A stretch of DNA of 64,000 nt from Pseudomonas mucoides (GTDB lineage Bacteria > Pseudomonadota > Gammaproteobacteria > Pseudomonadales > Pseudomonadaceae). The stretch's first letter is position 1. The number at the start of each line of letters is the position of its first letter. Shown here piece after piece: positions 1 through 8,789 of this stretch. The stretch is taken from the NCBI RefSeq assembly GCF_015461845.1, contig NZ_JACOPW010000008.1:1-64000 (forward strand), given 5' to 3'. The notes under the pieces were generated by a model. It did no database searches, had not been told where the DNA came from, and saw only the letters and a list, made by a program, of their open reading frames with translations. The position numbers and the translations under genes were made by a program.

Positions 1-127
1 CGATTACATCGAGATGTTCTATAACCCTAAACGCCGACACAGCAGTGCTATGCAGCTGTCTCCAGTAGAGTATGAGAAACGCTATTTCCTGAGCTTGGAG
101 AGTGTCTAGAAAACCAGGGGCGATTCA
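1..127 (+). mobile_element. Right end of an IS3-family insertion sequence (partial)
   Basis: The window opens inside an insertion sequence. Bases 2-109 are the last 35 codons of an OrfB-type transposase. Its tail has the IS3-family sequence around FYNPKRRHS followed by LSPVEYE, which is the usual C-terminal end after the DDE catalytic domain. The stop codon is at 107-109. The element appears to end at 127 with a terminal CA, as IS3 elements do, and ATA at 128-130 could be the 3-bp target duplication. The left end is outside the window, so the inverted repeat cannot be paired here. The boundary at 127/128 is supported independently, because it cuts an immunity-gene homolog on the opposite strand. 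Confidence 0.85.
2..109 (+). CDS. IS3-family transposase OrfB, C-terminal fragment
   Basis: This is a partial coding region entering from before base 1. The visible 35 residues end in the motif YNPKRRHS...LSPVEYEKRY, typical of the region after the last catalytic Glu of the rve/DDE integrase domain in IS3-group OrfB proteins. The catalytic residues lie outside the window. Whether the element is intact cannot be judged. Confidence 0.8.
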   Translation, partial: DYIEMFYNPKRRHSSAMQLSPVEYEKRYFLSLESV

Positions 128-241
128 ATATACCCGCAATGCCTCACCTAGTGTTTCCTCACGATCAAAAACAGAGACGCCTCCCAGCCAGTACAATAGC
201 GTTGGCTCAAAAGGAAGGTCATACATAGGCCACTTCAACAT
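128..241 (-). pseudogene. 5' fragment of a second immunity gene, truncated by the IS element
   Basis: Reading the minus strand from an ATG at 241-239 gives 38 codons up to the IS boundary, then a TGA supplied by the IS end (127-125). The peptide aligns without gaps to the N-terminus of the intact immunity protein at 458..874: 16 of 38 residues are identical, including the shared run DRExTLG. It is therefore the start of a paralogous gene of the same family, and the rest was displaced by the insertion. It lies downstream of the RHS toxin gene in the same orientation, as orphan immunity genes often do. Too short for most gene finders. Confidence 0.75.
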
Positions 242-457
242 TTTATTATCCTAATCTGTAACAAAAAGGGGACGGATTTATTTGTTGTTCTACAACAACA
301 CCTTCGAAGCTAGCAGCAAAATTAAATCTGCCCCCTTTGATTCCCAGTGACCACCAGAGACTATTGATGAAACGCGTTGCCCACCAGTTCATGAAAGCCG
401 CCGCAGATTTGCAGGAAACTTCCGACGACCCTACCCAGAAATTTCACTGACTTCATC
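242..457. other. Non-coding spacer between the two immunity genes
   Basis: The spacer holds an imperfect inverted repeat (263-340, listed separately) and a 27-codon open frame at 367-450 on the plus strand that ends FH-stop. The frame has no recognisable ribosome binding site and no family I know, so I do not call it a gene. Composition is AT-rich compared with the rest of the window. Confidence 0.5.
263..340. repeat. Small inverted-repeat element (MITE-like)
   Basis: The left arm at about 263-284 contains AAAGGGGACGGATTTATTT. The right arm at about 319-340 is its near reverse complement, AAATTAAATCTGCCCCCTTT. The roughly 34-bp centre is AT-rich and has no coding capacity. Such GGGGACAGATTTATTT ends are familiar from flanks of Y1-transposase (RAYT/IS200-like) genes in gammaproteobacteria, so this may be a relic of one. 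That link is from memory and unproven. Confidence 0.5.
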
Positions 458-874
458 TCACCAAGTGGATTGATCCTCAAGGCTTGCCTTTAGCAGCTGA
501 CCTTTCCACTCATCGCTCAAAACACTGTAAATATCTTCAAAAAATGCACGAGGATTTTTCATTTCATCCCAACCACTTGGAAAGAGATACGTGCTTTCGC
601 AGTCATGCTCTAGCAATGCCTGAAAGTCATAAGACTCATCTTGTAGTGCAGACTCAAGAACGGCCACCAGCGAAAATTTATGTCTATAACTCAAAAAATC
701 GTAACTAACTAAAATATATTTTCTTGCAAGAGCCCTCCTATCAATAGAAAGATTGATATCGTATTTCTCTAACTCTACACCAAGAGTGTGCTCCCTATCA
801 TAAATATCAAAATCCCCTATAAGCTCCCTCACTGTTGGCGAGTATGGCTGATCTAAATATGGATCTTTAATCAT
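458..874 (-). CDS. Predicted immunity protein for the RHS toxin
   Basis: A 138-residue acidic cytoplasmic protein with no signal peptide or membrane segment. I do not recognise the family. Its start codon overlaps the RHS stop codon by 4 bp (ATGA at 871-874), so it is translationally coupled to the toxin, the standard arrangement of a polymorphic-toxin immunity gene. The gene is clearly more AT-rich than the RHS core, as expected of an exchanged toxin-immunity module. The truncated homolog at 128..241 shows that the locus once carried at least two members. The immunity role is inferred from position, not from a known domain. Confidence 0.8.
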   Translation of the reverse strand: MIKDPYLDQPYSPTVRELIGDFDIYDREHTLGVELEKYDINLSIDRRALARKYILVSYDFLSYRHKFSLVAVLESALQDESYDFQALLEHDCESTYLFPSGWDEMKNPRAFFEDIYSVLSDEWKGQLLKASLEDQSTW

Positions 875-3800
875 TTAATTATCACCGGATGAGATGTAAA
901 CGGTTTAGGGTTGTCACCTTTACTAAATTTTGTTTCCGAACCGTGCATATTTTCAAACAGGTGTGGATTTTCCGGGTCTTTTCTATTTGGCTTATACCCT
1001 CGCCCAACATTTCTATTCTCCCTTCTAACCACATTGTAGCCATTGACATCTTTGCCGGTGAATTGCGGAAGCCCTCGAACAACCCTAGTCATATCATCGT
1101 TTAGCGTATGCATTTGCAAGTTCCAGCTTTTATATTGCGAGCTTAAGTTCCCTCTGTTTTCTCTATGGGGAATCTTAGTAATGGGATCCGTACCGTCTAC
1201 CGAGCGCTGTCGAATTACCACATCAGGAACCTCGATACTATGCTTACCGATGGAATGCATTCCAGGGTACTTTTTCTCAAACCGCTCAACCCAGCGCTTA
1301 GCAACCTCCTCCTTAAGAATCCCAATCCTTTCTCGCCGCTGATCACCTGTCAGCTTCGGCAGAGCCGGCTCACCTTCATCTACCCTAGCGCCAGCCGTAT
1401 CATCCGGCGCCCCACACCCAGGCTTATTCGGCGGCGGGCAATTCCCGCTCAACCCCAACGGATCAACCCACCCCGTCGGGTTCGGCGTGTACTGGTACTG
1501 ATTCAGCCCACCCGCCAACTTGATCGGGTCCGGCGTCAGGTATCGGCCAATCTTCGGATCATAGTACCGATGCCGGTTGTAGTGCAGACCGCTCTCGGCG
1601 TCGAAGTACTGCCCCTGAAACCGCAACGGCTGTTCAAGTTGCTCGCCCCCGCCGAACGCCTGCTGCGTAACCTTGCCGTAGGCGTTGTACTTCGCCGACC
1701 AGACGATCTCGCCACCAAAATCGGTCAGTTCTTGCGGTGTGCCGAGGTGGTCGAGTTGGTAGTAGAACGGGCAAGCCTTGCGTGGGCCTTTGCCGTCGAG
1801 CATGGCCAGCGGGCGGAAGCTGCCGGGTTCGTAGAGGTAGCTGCGGTAGTGTTCGCGGCTGCTTTCGGCGACGAGGTTGTCGCCTTGCCAGAAGAATTCG
1901 GTGGTGTGGCCGTCGACGGTTTTGGCGATACGGCGGCCGAAGGCGTCATAGCGGTAAGTGGCGGTGCGACCGTCCGGGGTGGTGACGCCGATCAAGCGGT
2001 GTTGGCAGTCGTAGCGGTAGTCGGTGACGAGTTTTTGCCCGGTGCCGCGGCGTTCGCGGATGAGGTTGCCGAAGGCGTCGTAGTCGTAGTGGCGGTCGCC
2101 TTGTAGGAGCAGGCGATTGCCCAGCACTTTCGCGGCGCCGGGGCGGTCCTGCATCAGCAGGTTGCCGGCCAGGTCGTGGGCGAAGCTTTCCGCTGGGGTG
2201 TCGCGGGTGTGGCGCACGCGGGTCAGGCGGTTGAGCGGGTCGTAGGTATAGTTGCGTTGGCCGTGGCGGGTGTCGGCGATATGGTCGAGATTGCCGTTGG
2301 CGCTGTAGGCATAGTCGCGGCGATACAGCGGTTGTTGCTGTTGGCTGACAGCATGGGCTTTCAGACGCCCCTGATCGTCGTAGGCAAAGTCGCTGAGCAA
2401 CTGGCCTTGCTGACGTTGTTGTTCGCGACCGAAGGTAAATTGGTGGCGGGTGAGCCGCGTGCCGTTGAGGTCGATGGCGGTGAGTGCGCCGCCCTTGGCA
2501 TGGTGGTAATCGAGTTTGCTGCCGTCCGGCAGGCGCAGGCGCTTGAGTTGGCCGCAGGCGTCGTAGCCATAGCGCAGGGTGCCCCAGCCCTGATGTTCGG
2601 TGATCAGGCGGTCCTGTAGATCGTATTCGAATTCCAGCGGATGGTCGTGGCCGTCGTCGACGCCGATCAGGCGGCCGAGGCTATCGTAGCGGTACTCGAC
2701 CTTGAGCCCGTCGGGCAGGGTTTTGACCAGCAGTCGCCCTGAGGAATCCCGTTCGTAAGCGGTGACCAGCTGCGAACCGTCTGCGCCGAACTCGGTCTTT
2801 TCCTGCAGATGACCATTGAGGTCGTAGGCGTACGCCGTGCGTTGACCGTCGAAGCCGGTTTCCTGTCGGATCAAGCCGCCGGGCGTGTAGTCCAGCCGAT
2901 ATTGCTCGCCGGATTCGTTTTCGATTTCCGTGAGCAACAGCTGCGCGTTGTCGTAGCGATACTTCAGCTGGGAGCCGTCGGCATTGAGCCGACGGCTGAC
3001 CAGGTGCAGGTCGTTGAGGTATTCGTAGCGCGTGATGCGGCCGAGCTCGTCGCGTTCGGCGGTGATTTTTCCGTAGGCGTTGTAGCTGTAGGCGCGACTG
3101 GCACCGGTAGGAAGAATCGTCTGGATCAGTCGGCCAACGGCGTCCCATTGCGACTGAGTGACTGCACCCTGCTCGTCCTGACGGGTAATCTGTCGGCCGA
3201 GCGAGTCGTAGGAAAACCGCCGTACACCACCGTCCGGTAGCGTTTCCTCGACCAGTTGCCCCAAACCGTTCCAGACGAACACATGCCGACTGGTGTCCGG
3301 ATAGCGAATCGACAGCAACTGACCTTTTTCGTCGTAGTGGTAATGGGTGATCTGGCCGTCGGGATCGGTCGCTTCGGTAACGTCACCCTGGGCATTGCGC
3401 CGATACTTCCACACGGCTTTACCGCGATAGCGGGCGTGCAGGAAACCGTTGCGGTATTCGTAGGCCGTTGGCTCGTCTTCCGGCGGAATCAGCGCCACCA
3501 GGCGTCCGACTTCGTCGTATCGGTATTCGGTGACGGCGCCGAGCGGGTCCTGCTCGGCAATCAGCCGGCCTTCTTCGTCATAGGCCTTGAGCTGTTCACC
3601 GCCATCCAGTTCGACCTTGCGCACCAGCCGCGCCCGCTCGTCGTGGACGTAAACCTCTTCGCTGCCGTCGACGTTGTGCACGGTGACGCTGCCGGCGTCA
3701 TCCCACACGTAGCGCGCATCCATCTGTGCGAATGAGGCCCAGTGGCGGACACAGCGTGCCGCTTTTCCGGACCTTTCCCACGCCCAGAAGAAACTCGCCC

Positions 3801-5679
3801 CACCGGCCAGTTGCCGCTGGAGGATGACGTGCTGGTCGTCGTAGTCGTAGCGTTCGCTTTCACCGGCGGCGTTGCTGGCTTCGATCAGGTGTGCGCGTTC
3901 GTCGTAGGTGTAACTGACCAGGGTTTGCTCGGTCTTCCAGGACTCATCGAGGGTCTCGGCCGGGACAAATACCTGGTAGTCGACGGCGACCAAATGGCTG
4001 CGCTCATAACGCAAGCGCAAGGCGCGGCCGGCGCCGTTGTCGAGACGCTGGATGCGGTCCTGACGGTCGCGGGTGATGCGCAGGCGGTTGTCGTATCCGT
4101 CGCTGATCGCGGTCAAAAAACCATTTTGAAAGTGGTAAAAGCGCGTTTCGTCACCGGCCTGGGCGAGGATCAGTTCTTCGGGTTCAGCCCCGAGATAAAT
4201 CGCCGCGCGCGACAGGCTGTTGTGAATCGCCGGGCGTTCAGCGGTCGGCAGCGGGAATGGGGTGCGACGGTTTTCGTGGTCGATCCAGATGACGCTGTCG
4301 CCGTCGATGTCCAGTCGATGGGAGAGCGAGTGGCTCCAGCCGAAACCGAGGCCGCAGTCAATTTCGGCGGCGCTGGTGCGATAGAGCCGGGTGAAGTCGA
4401 ACGGCAGGAGGCCGTCCAGCGAACCGTCGGTGAGGGTCAGCAGTTCTTCGCCGGTGACCATCGACACCGGGCATTTGTTGGTGGCGGTTTTATTGGCGGA
4501 ATCGGCAGGGTCGCCATTGGGATTTTTTGACTGATCCGGGGCGTTGTCGTGGTGTTCGTTTTGCTTGAGGGTGGTGTTGCGTTTGGCATCCCAGCGCAGT
4601 TGCATGCGCCCCTTGTTTAGTCCCGCTGCAACGCCGCGCGCGGCGACTGTTTTGTAGCGGTCTACGTACTCCATAAAGTTGTCGATGATCGTGACCATCG
4701 ACTTCACGAAGCCCATCACGGCCTGAAAAATCTGCGCGCTGTACTTGGCCAGTCGCACTGTCAGCCAGGCAATACCGACGCCGACCACGCTCAACACCAA
4801 GCCAATCAATACGTCGATGACCAGGCCAACCACACCTTTGGAAATGGCCTCAGCCGACGTCCCGGCCAATTGCGATGGCGGCAATGCTTCGAGCCATAAC
4901 ATTGCGGTGCGCATCAGCAAACACAACGCCGCCTCGTCGCTGGCCAGCAACAGGGCTTTTTCCATTTTGTCTGGGGCGCTTACAGCGAGACTTGCCAGTT
5001 CCCCTGCGCTTTCACCCAGTTTCTCGGCAAAGGCGTCAGGGTCTTTCAGAATGTCGGTTAGTTCACCGATACCATCCCAAACAGCCTGAACGGCCGCCCA
5101 ACCTCCTGCGAGCATTCCATTGCCCACGGCGGCCAACGAGGCCGACATCGTTTGCTGCGACCACTGCGGTTTAAACCCCTGCCACTCGTTGCGCAGCCAG
5201 CCTTCCAGCTCCGTGGTCAGGCCTTTGTAAGAATCAAAAAGCTTGTCGATCTGCTTCGGTGTAACTTCACTCTGAACATGAACACGGTAGAACTTGCCAG
5301 GTATCCCTTCGAACTGCCCCTTACCGTTTTCATCGAGCTTGACCGATTTGATCTCGCCGCCATCCCGGGCAATCACATCAACTGAAATATTCCCCAACGG
5401 AATGTCATAAACCGATTCAAACTTGCTCTCGATTTCCAGAATCCCACTTGCCGGACACTGAGCAACACCCGAGAAAAAATCATCATCGCCACCGCTCACC
5501 GCTGTCGTGGTGCTCCCAAGTTTTACCAGTCGCTCCATGTCCATCAGCGAAGGCAAATCCATCGCCCGGCTGACCCTGTCCGTATTCCGCCCCAAGAAGC
5601 TGCCAAGTTGCTGGCGATACACAACCAGCGTGTCTTTAAACCCGTCGAGCTCCTGCTCTATCCGCACGATCTGATCCAT
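871..5679 (-). CDS. RHS-repeat polymorphic toxin (T6SS effector)
   Basis: A 1602-residue RHS effector. Residues 1 to about 390 form an N-terminal region with hydrophobic helices around 245-310 (a GLVIDVLIGLVLSVVGVGIA segment), suited to loading or membrane translocation; I see no PAAR motif. A DUF6531-type entry follows at about 395 (CPVSMVTGEELL), then many YD/RHS repeats forming the cocoon. The core ends with the conserved DPIKLAGGLNQYQY...DPLGL segment near residue 1405; self-cleavage at this place is known in the family. The final ~190 residues are the variable toxin tip, which I cannot assign to a known nuclease or other family. The upstream DUF4123 gene overlaps by 1 bp and vgrG precedes it, so delivery is probably on that VgrG. 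The tip is more AT-rich than the core. Confidence 0.93.
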   Translation of the reverse strand: MDQIVRIEQELDGFKDTLVVYRQQLGSFLGRNTDRVSRAMDLPSLMDMERLVKLGSTTTAVSGGDDDFFSGVAQCPASGILEIESKFESVYDIPLGNISVDVIARDGGEIKSVKLDENGKGQFEGIPGKFYRVHVQSEVTPKQIDKLFDSYKGLTTELEGWLRNEWQGFKPQWSQQTMSASLAAVGNGMLAGGWAAVQAVWDGIGELTDILKDPDAFAEKLGESAGELASLAVSAPDKMEKALLLASDEAALCLLMRTAMLWLEALPPSQLAGTSAEAISKGVVGLVIDVLIGLVLSVVGVGIAWLTVRLAKYSAQIFQAVMGFVKSMVTIIDNFMEYVDRYKTVAARGVAAGLNKGRMQLRWDAKRNTTLKQNEHHDNAPDQSKNPNGDPADSANKTATNKCPVSMVTGEELLTLTDGSLDGLLPFDFTRLYRTSAAEIDCGLGFGWSHSLSHRLDIDGDSVIWIDHENRRTPFPLPTAERPAIHNSLSRAAIYLGAEPEELILAQAGDETRFYHFQNGFLTAISDGYDNRLRITRDRQDRIQRLDNGAGRALRLRYERSHLVAVDYQVFVPAETLDESWKTEQTLVSYTYDERAHLIEASNAAGESERYDYDDQHVILQRQLAGGASFFWAWERSGKAARCVRHWASFAQMDARYVWDDAGSVTVHNVDGSEEVYVHDERARLVRKVELDGGEQLKAYDEEGRLIAEQDPLGAVTEYRYDEVGRLVALIPPEDEPTAYEYRNGFLHARYRGKAVWKYRRNAQGDVTEATDPDGQITHYHYDEKGQLLSIRYPDTSRHVFVWNGLGQLVEETLPDGGVRRFSYDSLGRQITRQDEQGAVTQSQWDAVGRLIQTILPTGASRAYSYNAYGKITAERDELGRITRYEYLNDLHLVSRRLNADGSQLKYRYDNAQLLLTEIENESGEQYRLDYTPGGLIRQETGFDGQRTAYAYDLNGHLQEKTEFGADGSQLVTAYERDSSGRLLVKTLPDGLKVEYRYDSLGRLIGVDDGHDHPLEFEYDLQDRLITEHQGWGTLRYGYDACGQLKRLRLPDGSKLDYHHAKGGALTAIDLNGTRLTRHQFTFGREQQRQQGQLLSDFAYDDQGRLKAHAVSQQQQPLYRRDYAYSANGNLDHIADTRHGQRNYTYDPLNRLTRVRHTRDTPAESFAHDLAGNLLMQDRPGAAKVLGNRLLLQGDRHYDYDAFGNLIRERRGTGQKLVTDYRYDCQHRLIGVTTPDGRTATYRYDAFGRRIAKTVDGHTTEFFWQGDNLVAESSREHYRSYLYEPGSFRPLAMLDGKGPRKACPFYYQLDHLGTPQELTDFGGEIVWSAKYNAYGKVTQQAFGGGEQLEQPLRFQGQYFDAESGLHYNRHRYYDPKIGRYLTPDPIKLAGGLNQYQYTPNPTGWVDPLGLSGNCPPPNKPGCGAPDDTAGARVDEGEPALPKLTGDQRRERIGILKEEVAKRWVERFEKKYPGMHSIGKHSIEVPDVVIRQRSVDGTDPITKIPHRENRGNLSSQYKSWNLQMHTLNDDMTRVVRGLPQFTGKDVNGYNVVRRENRNVGRGYKPNRKDPENPHLFENMHGSETKFSKGDNPKPFTSHPVIIK

Positions 5680-6416
5680 CAGTCCAGCTCCGTCATCAGG
5701 TAATCCACCAAGGCTGATTTCGGTGCTTGAGGCAGGTCCGGCGTCTGCAAGAAGAGCGCGACTTTGTGCCGCAATACGCTCGGCGAAAACGCTTCATAAA
5801 GATCAGGTCGGTCCTCGCTCAACCACATCAGCAAGTTGTTGATGCGAGTCGTCGCGGACTCGCCAGCGAGGTACTTGAGTAGCGACTCGGAAACTTCCCA
5901 CCACGGAAAAACCCTGGTGGTTTTCAGCGCACTGCCGCCGATATCCAGCGGCTGACCATTGATCAAACAACGGTCGATCACCGGCATTAACTGCGTGGCA
6001 TTCACTTCGCCGGACTGAAGAATCGGCAGCACATAACGCCCGTCCCAGAAGCGGAAAAACACCGCATGTCCGTTGGGCAAAAGTACCTGGGTAAGGCTGC
6101 GCAGATGCTCGACCAGCCCCTCTTGAGACGCAGAAGAAACCGCTAACCAACCCCAATCGCGAGACTCGGTGGCAGCGACCCACTCGAGAAACTCACTGCC
6201 TGCCTCAATGATTCCCACAAAAGGCATCACCGGTTCCCACTCGGCGTAGGCGGTATCGACCCAGATCGGGTGCGGCGCGTGAACGGTGGTCGATTGCTGC
6301 CAGACTTTGAACGGCTCAGCCGTGCTGGCATTACTGAAAACCGCAAAAAGCTGTTCCGATGATTTCAGCGGCTGCCGGGCTAGCCAGTCGCGAGGCGTTA
6401 AATGATCAGGCCGCAC
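5679..6416 (-). CDS. DUF4123 T6SS effector adaptor/chaperone
   Basis: A DUF4123 protein of 245 residues, the family of adaptors (Tap/TEC type) that load a cargo effector onto a VgrG tip. The FRFWDGRYVLP segment is the family hallmark. I choose GTG at 6416 because AAGGA lies 8 nt upstream. A longer frame opens at 6449 but would overlap vgrG by 44 bp, whereas GTG at 6416 gives an 11-bp overlap. The stop shares one base with the RHS start (TGATG), so vgrG, adaptor, toxin and immunity are one coupled transcript. The adaptor is expected to be specific for the RHS protein encoded directly after it. Confidence 0.88.
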   Translation of the reverse strand: MRPDHLTPRDWLARQPLKSSEQLFAVFSNASTAEPFKVWQQSTTVHAPHPIWVDTAYAEWEPVMPFVGIIEAGSEFLEWVAATESRDWGWLAVSSASQEGLVEHLRSLTQVLLPNGHAVFFRFWDGRYVLPILQSGEVNATQLMPVIDRCLINGQPLDIGGSALKTTRVFPWWEVSESLLKYLAGESATTRINNLLMWLSEDRPDLYEAFSPSVLRHKVALFLQTPDLPQAPKSALVDYLMTELD

Positions 6417-8424
6417 AGACACCGTCCTTGCAGCGCTCACACTCCTCACAAAACGGCGCGTCGCTTTTCAGGCTCATGATTTGTGCAGCACTCAACAACG
6501 CTGCCGGCGCAGCGGCGAGTTTCAACGGCGTATTCGGCGCCGTCGGCGCAGCCGCCATCGGCGGCATCAACGCCCCGCCCACCTGAATCGGCACGCTGCT
6601 GAAAATCCCCCCAGGACCGATATTGATCCACTGCCCGCCCGCCTGAATCGTCGCGCTGGCGCCACCGTCGATCACCACTTGCTGGCCGGCGCTGACGTGG
6701 AATTGCTGACTGGCGTTGAGCGCCTGGCTGGTTACGCGAATGTGCCGATCACCCATCACCACCAAGTGATCGTCGAGCTTCACTTCGGCCTGGCGCTGGC
6801 CATGGGTGATGCGCTGCTCGTCGGCCTTCAACTCGTGGCGAGCGGTACCCGTGACGACGATGCTGCGCTGGTTATCGACCTGCACGTGCTGATCGTTCAA
6901 CACATGCTGGGTCCAGTTTCGCTGGGCGCGCAGGTAGATTTCCTCGGCGCCTTTGCGATCCTCGATGCGCAGTTCGTTGTACCCCCCGCCTCCCGGACTG
7001 CTCTGGCTGCGGAAAATGCTGCGGGTCTTGTCGGCGGGCAGGTCCAGCGGAACGGGCGTCGACGCGTTCGGCAGGCAACCCATCACCAGCGGTTTGTCAG
7101 CATCAGCGTCGATGAAGCCGACCAGCACTTCCATGCCGACGCGCGGGATCAGCACGCTGCCATAACGGTCATGCGCCCAGCCCGTGGCCACGCGCAGCCA
7201 GCAACTGGAGTGTTCGTTGAGTTGTCCATCGCGGTCCCAGGCGAGCTGAACCTTGACCCGACCGAACTCGTCGCAATGGATTTCGCTGTCAGTCGGCCCA
7301 GTGACCACGGCCGGTTGATAGCCGAGCATGCGGGGCTTTTGCGGCCCCAGTGGCGGACGAAACGAAACGTCCCACGGCGTCGCCAGAAACGTATTGCGAT
7401 AACCCTGAAAGTCGTCCGGGTCGTCACTGGTGGCCGATTCCTCCAGCACTTGTGGCTGGCGGCCGCGATGTTCGATTTGAGTGATCAGCCACAGGTCGTT
7501 CCATGCCTGACGCGGATGCTCGGCGAGGTGCAGGAAATGCCCGCAAACCAGCGACGAATCGTCGCCTTTACCTTCAGCCAGACGAAAGTCCGCATTGTGG
7601 CGTTCGAGTGCACGGAGGGTCAGTTGCTTGCCATGTTCGCGATCAATGAACTGGCCGGGGAAGTGGTAATCCTCCAGCACCGGGCGCTGTTCGCTGTCGA
7701 GACGGGTTTCGAGTTGCAGGCGAGGTTTTTGAAAGTCGTAGTCGCGACGCGCGACCGCGGTCGTGCGGGTTTCCAGACGCACGTTGAAGCGTTTGATGGC
7801 CGGCGCAACCGCCGCCATTCCGCTGCCCGGCAGATACAGCGTCGACTCGGGCAGACGAGGAAAAACCGTCTGGTCATCACCGAACACCAGCAGATGCCCG
7901 TCGGGGCTGTGTTGGAAGTGGTAGTGAATGCCGATCTCGGCACACAACCGCTGGATGAACGCCAGATCGCTTTCGGCGTACTGCACGCAGTACTCGCGAG
8001 GTGCGTAGTCGCTGCCGAGCTGAAACTCGAACGCATCGCGCTGGATGCCATGGTCCTTGAGGACTTGGGCGATGATCGTTGGCACACTTTTGTGCTGGAA
8101 GATGCGCTGGTTGATGCGCTGACCGAGGTAAGCCAGGCGCGGCACGAGGCTGATCTGATAACCCGTCAGACGTTTGCCGGAGTCGCTTTGGCCGACGAGA
8201 AAAATCTGACCGTGGATACCGGAACCTTGTGCATCGAAACTCAGAAACGCCTGACGGTGCAGCAGGCTTTCCAGTTCTATGTCTGGCCGTTCACTGACCA
8301 GTTCCAGGTCAAAACGGTAGGGTTGGCTGATGGCTTCCGTGCCCGTGAACTCAAGGACTTTGAGCTCATTCTGGACGCCGTCGAGGGTCAACGTGAAACG
8401 CGGTTGATTGGCAGGCGCGAACAT
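6406..8424 (-). CDS. vgrG: Type VI secretion tip protein VgrG (TssI)
   Basis: A 672-residue spike protein. The first ~480 residues carry the gp27/gp5-like fold with the TssI sequence pattern (for example YCVQYAESDLAFIQRLCAEIG near residue 150, and the OB-fold RVGMEVLVGFIDADADKPLVMG). A beta-helical DUF2345-like extension follows (DDHLVVMGDRHIRV). The protein ends in a Pro/Ala linker and a cysteine cluster, CEECERCKDGVC. No tss structural genes are in the window, so this is an orphan vgrG-effector island that relies on a T6SS encoded elsewhere. It heads the vgrG-DUF4123-RHS-immunity operon. Confidence 0.96.
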   Translation of the reverse strand: MFAPANQPRFTLTLDGVQNELKVLEFTGTEAISQPYRFDLELVSERPDIELESLLHRQAFLSFDAQGSGIHGQIFLVGQSDSGKRLTGYQISLVPRLAYLGQRINQRIFQHKSVPTIIAQVLKDHGIQRDAFEFQLGSDYAPREYCVQYAESDLAFIQRLCAEIGIHYHFQHSPDGHLLVFGDDQTVFPRLPESTLYLPGSGMAAVAPAIKRFNVRLETRTTAVARRDYDFQKPRLQLETRLDSEQRPVLEDYHFPGQFIDREHGKQLTLRALERHNADFRLAEGKGDDSSLVCGHFLHLAEHPRQAWNDLWLITQIEHRGRQPQVLEESATSDDPDDFQGYRNTFLATPWDVSFRPPLGPQKPRMLGYQPAVVTGPTDSEIHCDEFGRVKVQLAWDRDGQLNEHSSCWLRVATGWAHDRYGSVLIPRVGMEVLVGFIDADADKPLVMGCLPNASTPVPLDLPADKTRSIFRSQSSPGGGGYNELRIEDRKGAEEIYLRAQRNWTQHVLNDQHVQVDNQRSIVVTGTARHELKADEQRITHGQRQAEVKLDDHLVVMGDRHIRVTSQALNASQQFHVSAGQQVVIDGGASATIQAGGQWINIGPGGIFSSVPIQVGGALMPPMAAAPTAPNTPLKLAAAPAALLSAAQIMSLKSDAPFCEECERCKDGVCAA

Positions 8425-8588
8425 CCGATGTGTCTCTGCAGAATGAAGGCGGGCGATTCTGCATGAGCGACAAGGGGGGTTGAGGGAGGGACAAGGAAAT
8501 CAGATTCCCCCTACTTTTAAAGAGATTTGTCCTTCACGAATCAGTGCGTTTGGCTACAGACATCTCCCTCAAAACCACCACCAATCCC

Positions 8589-8678
8589 CTGTAGGAGTGA
8601 GCCTGCTCGCGATAACGGTTAATCATTCAACTTGATGTCGACTGACCCGGCTATCGCGAGCAGGCTCACTCCTACAGG
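8589..8678. repeat. REP pair (BIME), GTAGGAGTGAGCCTGCTCGCG family
   Basis: Two inverted copies of a Pseudomonas REP sequence: 8589-8617 and 8650-8678, facing each other across about 32 bp. The same family recurs at 16775, 29607 and 51808. Confidence 0.9.
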
Positions 8679-8711
8679 AATATGTACAGGGATTCGAGAT
8701 TTATACAGGCC

Positions 8712-8753
8712 AAAAAAAACGGCCCGTCTCCATCAGGAAGCGGGCCGTTTTCA
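8712..8753 (-). terminator. Rho-independent terminator of putP
   Basis: On the minus strand an ACGGCCCG/CGGGCCGT stem with a ~12-nt loop is followed by a run of T. It lies about 35 bp after the putP stop codon. Confidence 0.88.
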
Positions 8754-8789
8754 TGTTCGGCGAGAGATCAGCGCCTCAGCTCATCCCCA

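Larger units (their letters stand above)
8425..8789. other. Intergenic region between vgrG and putP
   Basis: 365 bp without a gene. It contains the upstream region of vgrG (8425 to about 8580), one REP pair (8589-8678) and the putP terminator (8712-8753). No other structure was seen. Confidence 0.7.

Noticed and set aside
367..450. 27-codon plus-strand ORF next to the inverted-repeat element
   Set aside because: No ribosome site, no recognisable family, and convergent with the immunity gene; not enough to call a gene.
1510..1530. Lys instead of Gly in the first DPxG of the RHS core end (DPIK) as a sign of a dead protease
   Set aside because: I recall DPIK as a common variant in Pseudomonas RHS proteins, and the second motif DPLGL is intact, so it is not evidence of inactivation.
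6481..8466. 661-codon plus-strand frame opposite vgrG
   Set aside because: VgrG is certain on the minus strand; the opposite frame lacks any family pattern.
8589..8678. Possible CRISPR-like repeat-spacer pattern in the intergenic palindromes
   Set aside because: Copies come as single inverted pairs scattered through the window, not as direct repeats with regular spacers; they are REPs.
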